A stretch of DNA of 6,987 nucleotides from Candidatus Rokuibacteriota bacterium (GTDB taxonomy: Bacteria > Methylomirabilota > Methylomirabilia > Rokubacteriales > CSP1-6). How positions within the stretch are numbered: position 1 is the first letter of the stretch; each line of letters opens with the position of its first letter. Shown here in pieces: positions 5,801 through 6,987 of the stretch. Made by a program: the position numbers and the translations under genes. The notes beneath the pieces were generated by a model. The model was not told the DNA's origin, did not search any database, and saw nothing but the letters and a program-made list of their open reading frames with translations. The stretch lies in the NCBI GenBank assembly GCA_016177555.1, contig JACOVB010000411.1:1-6987 (forward strand). The letters run 5' to 3'.

Positions 5801-6880
5801 ATGGCCCGGCTCACGCTCGACGGCCTGACGAAGCGCTTCGACTCGGTCCTCGCGGTGGACGGCGTGAGCCTCACCATCGAGGAGGGCGAGTTCGTCTCGC
5901 TTCTCGGGCCGTCGGGCTGTGGCAAGACCACGACGCTCTGGATGGTCGCCGGACTCCTGAGCCCGGACGGGGGCGCGATCCGCATCGGCGGCGATGACGT
6001 GACGCGCCAGCCGGCCTACCGGCGCAACATCGGCATGGTCTTCCAGAACTACGCCCTCTTCCCCCACATGACGGTGGCCCAGAACGTGGCCTTCGGCCTG
6101 CGCATGCGCCGGACAACCGCGGCCGACATCGGCGCTCGGGTGCAGCGGGCGCTCACGCTGGTGCGGCTGCCTCATGCCGCCCAGCGCTACCCGCGTCAGC
6201 TGTCGGGCGGCGAGCAGCAGCGCATCGCGCTGGCGCGGGCGCTGGTGGTGGAGCCGGCCATCCTGCTGCTGGACGAGCCGCTGTCCAACCTCGACGCGCG
6301 GCTCCGGGACGAGATGCGCATCGAGCTGCGCGAGATCCAGCGCCGCGTGGGCATCACCACGGTCTTCGTGACCCACGACCAGGCCGAGGCGCTGGCCATG
6401 TCCGACCGCGTGGCGGTCATGAGCCGCGGCCGCATCATGCAGGTGGGGCCCCCGGCCACGATCTACGACCGGCCGGCCAACGAGTTCGTTTCCGGCTTCA
6501 TCGGGCAGACCAACCGCATCGAGGGGGACGTGGCGGAGGCGGCCGGGGGCGTCCTCACCCTGGCCGTGGCGGGAGGCGGACGGCTCATCGGGCTGCCGGC
6601 GGGAGGGGAGATGGTCCGGGGGCCCGCAGCGGCGCTGATCCGGCCAGAGAAGATCGCCTTCGGGCCCGGGGCCGGGGATACCCGCAACACGCTCGCCGGG
6701 CGCATCGAGGACAGCGTGTTCCTGGGCACCGTCATCTACTACGTGGTGGGGACGGCGGCCGGGCGCGTCATCGTCCTCACCCAGAACACCGGCGCGGCGC
6801 GACGCGAGGCGGGGACGGACGTGACGCTGTCCTGGGAGGCGGCCCACACGCTGCTGGTGCCGCGGGGCGGCGGGGCATGA
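5801..6880 (+). CDS. ABC importer ATPase (PotA/FbpC/UgpC type)
   Basis: This 359-residue cytosolic subunit powers the importer by ATP hydrolysis. All ABC motifs are intact: Walker A GPSGCGKT at 36-43, Q-loop Gln82 (MVFQNYALFPH), signature LSGGEQQ at 134-140, Walker B ILLLDEP at 154-160 with D158 and catalytic E159, the D-loop SNLDAR at 162-167 and switch His192. The part after about residue 240 is the regulatory extension, with a TOBE-like domain at about 278-355 (AALIRPEKI, then GRIEDSVFLGTVIYY). Length and layout are those of the spermidine/putrescine, iron(III) and sugar importers. It starts 3 bp after the binding-protein stop. The nearest AAGGAG is 15 bases upstream, rather far, so translational coupling is likely. 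Its stop overlaps the permease ATG (ATGA at 6877-6880). Confidence 0.96.
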   Translation: MARLTLDGLTKRFDSVLAVDGVSLTIEEGEFVSLLGPSGCGKTTTLWMVAGLLSPDGGAIRIGGDDVTRQPAYRRNIGMVFQNYALFPHMTVAQNVAFGLRMRRTTAADIGARVQRALTLVRLPHAAQRYPRQLSGGEQQRIALARALVVEPAILLLDEPLSNLDARLRDEMRIELREIQRRVGITTVFVTHDQAEALAMSDRVAVMSRGRIMQVGPPATIYDRPANEFVSGFIGQTNRIEGDVAEAAGGVLTLAVAGGGRLIGLPAGGEMVRGPAAALIRPEKIAFGPGAGDTRNTLAGRIEDSVFLGTVIYYVVGTAAGRVIVLTQNTGAARREAGTDVTLSWEAAHTLLVPRGGGA

Positions 6881-6987
6881 GAGACGGGTTCCGCGCGGGT
6901 CTCGTCCTCATCGGCCCCGCCTGCCTCTGGCTCGTTCTCTTCTTCCTGATCCCGCTGCTGCTCGTGATGCGGCTCTCCTTCTTCGGC
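6877..6987 (+). CDS. ABC importer permease, N-terminal fragment (3' end outside window)
   Basis: Only the first 37 codons are present. A short basic cytoplasmic start (MRDGFR) leads into a hydrophobic stretch, LVLIGPACLWLVLFFLIP (9-26), then LLLVMRLSFFG. This is the first membrane helix and following segment typical of PotB-like inner-membrane permeases (consensus roughly LLPxxxWLxxFFxxPLxxxxxxSF). Its ATG overlaps the ATPase stop, and position and sequence agree that it is the first permease of the importer. A second, PotC-like permease is expected beyond the window. No clear Shine-Dalgarno precedes it, so coupling to the ATPase is likely. Confidence 0.87.
   Translation, partial: MRDGFRAGLVLIGPACLWLVLFFLIPLLLVMRLSFFG

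Noticed and set aside
3452..6847. Very long open frame on the minus strand (over 1100 codons) antisense to the oxidase and ABC genes.
   Set aside because: It is a mirror of strong GC bias in the third positions of the sense genes. Its translation is an Arg/Pro/His/Ala-rich mix with no recognisable domain, while the + strand genes carry complete motif sets throughout the same stretch.

Overview
The window is GC-rich (about 70% by eye) and densely coded, with every supported gene on the + strand. The strong GC bias in third codon positions, the GGAGG-type ribosome binding sites, a sigma70-like TTGACA promoter and a periplasmic binding protein with a classical signal peptide and no lipobox all suggest a GC-rich, Gram-negative-type bacterium. 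A proteobacterium or a soil lineage such as Rokubacteria/Methylomirabilota would fit, but this is inferred from style only; no taxonomic marker gene is present.

Layout: (1) 1-186 is the C-terminal end of an alpha/beta hydrolase. (2) 198-2162 is a two-part flavoprotein of the trimethylamine dehydrogenase / 2,4-dienoyl-CoA reductase type, with an FMN barrel, an iron-sulfur cysteine segment and an FAD/ADP-binding domain. It lies 11 bp after the hydrolase and is probably co-transcribed with it. (3) 2163-2283 is the only real intergenic region. It holds a perfect 18-bp GC palindrome, a -35/-10 promoter and a second dyad just downstream of the -10, where an operator would sit. (4) 2284-6987 is a compact operon: an SDR dehydrogenase, an XRE/cupin regulator, a DAO-family FAD-dependent amine/amino-acid oxidase, and a spermidine/putrescine-class ABC importer (binding protein, ATPase, and the start of a permease cut by the window end). 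Three of the junctions are ATGA overlaps and one is a 3-bp gap.

How the parts may fit together (inference): the ABC system imports a small, probably nitrogenous compound (polyamine, opine, betaine or N-methylated amino acid class). The FAD oxidase would oxidise its C-N bond, the SDR would handle an alcohol/carbonyl intermediate, and the cupin regulator would sense the ligand and control the promoter at about 2184-2213. The upstream TMADH-like flavoprotein may belong to the same pathway, since relatives of that family demethylate amines.

Each family here is known, and the arrangement is a plausible but not exotic catabolic cluster. The least ordinary points are in the 654-residue flavoprotein, which has lost one expected iron-sulfur cysteine and the usual HxxH/HxxN substrate pair of its barrel, and the two palindromes in the intergenic region. 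I found no mobile element, RNA gene, CRISPR array or defence system.
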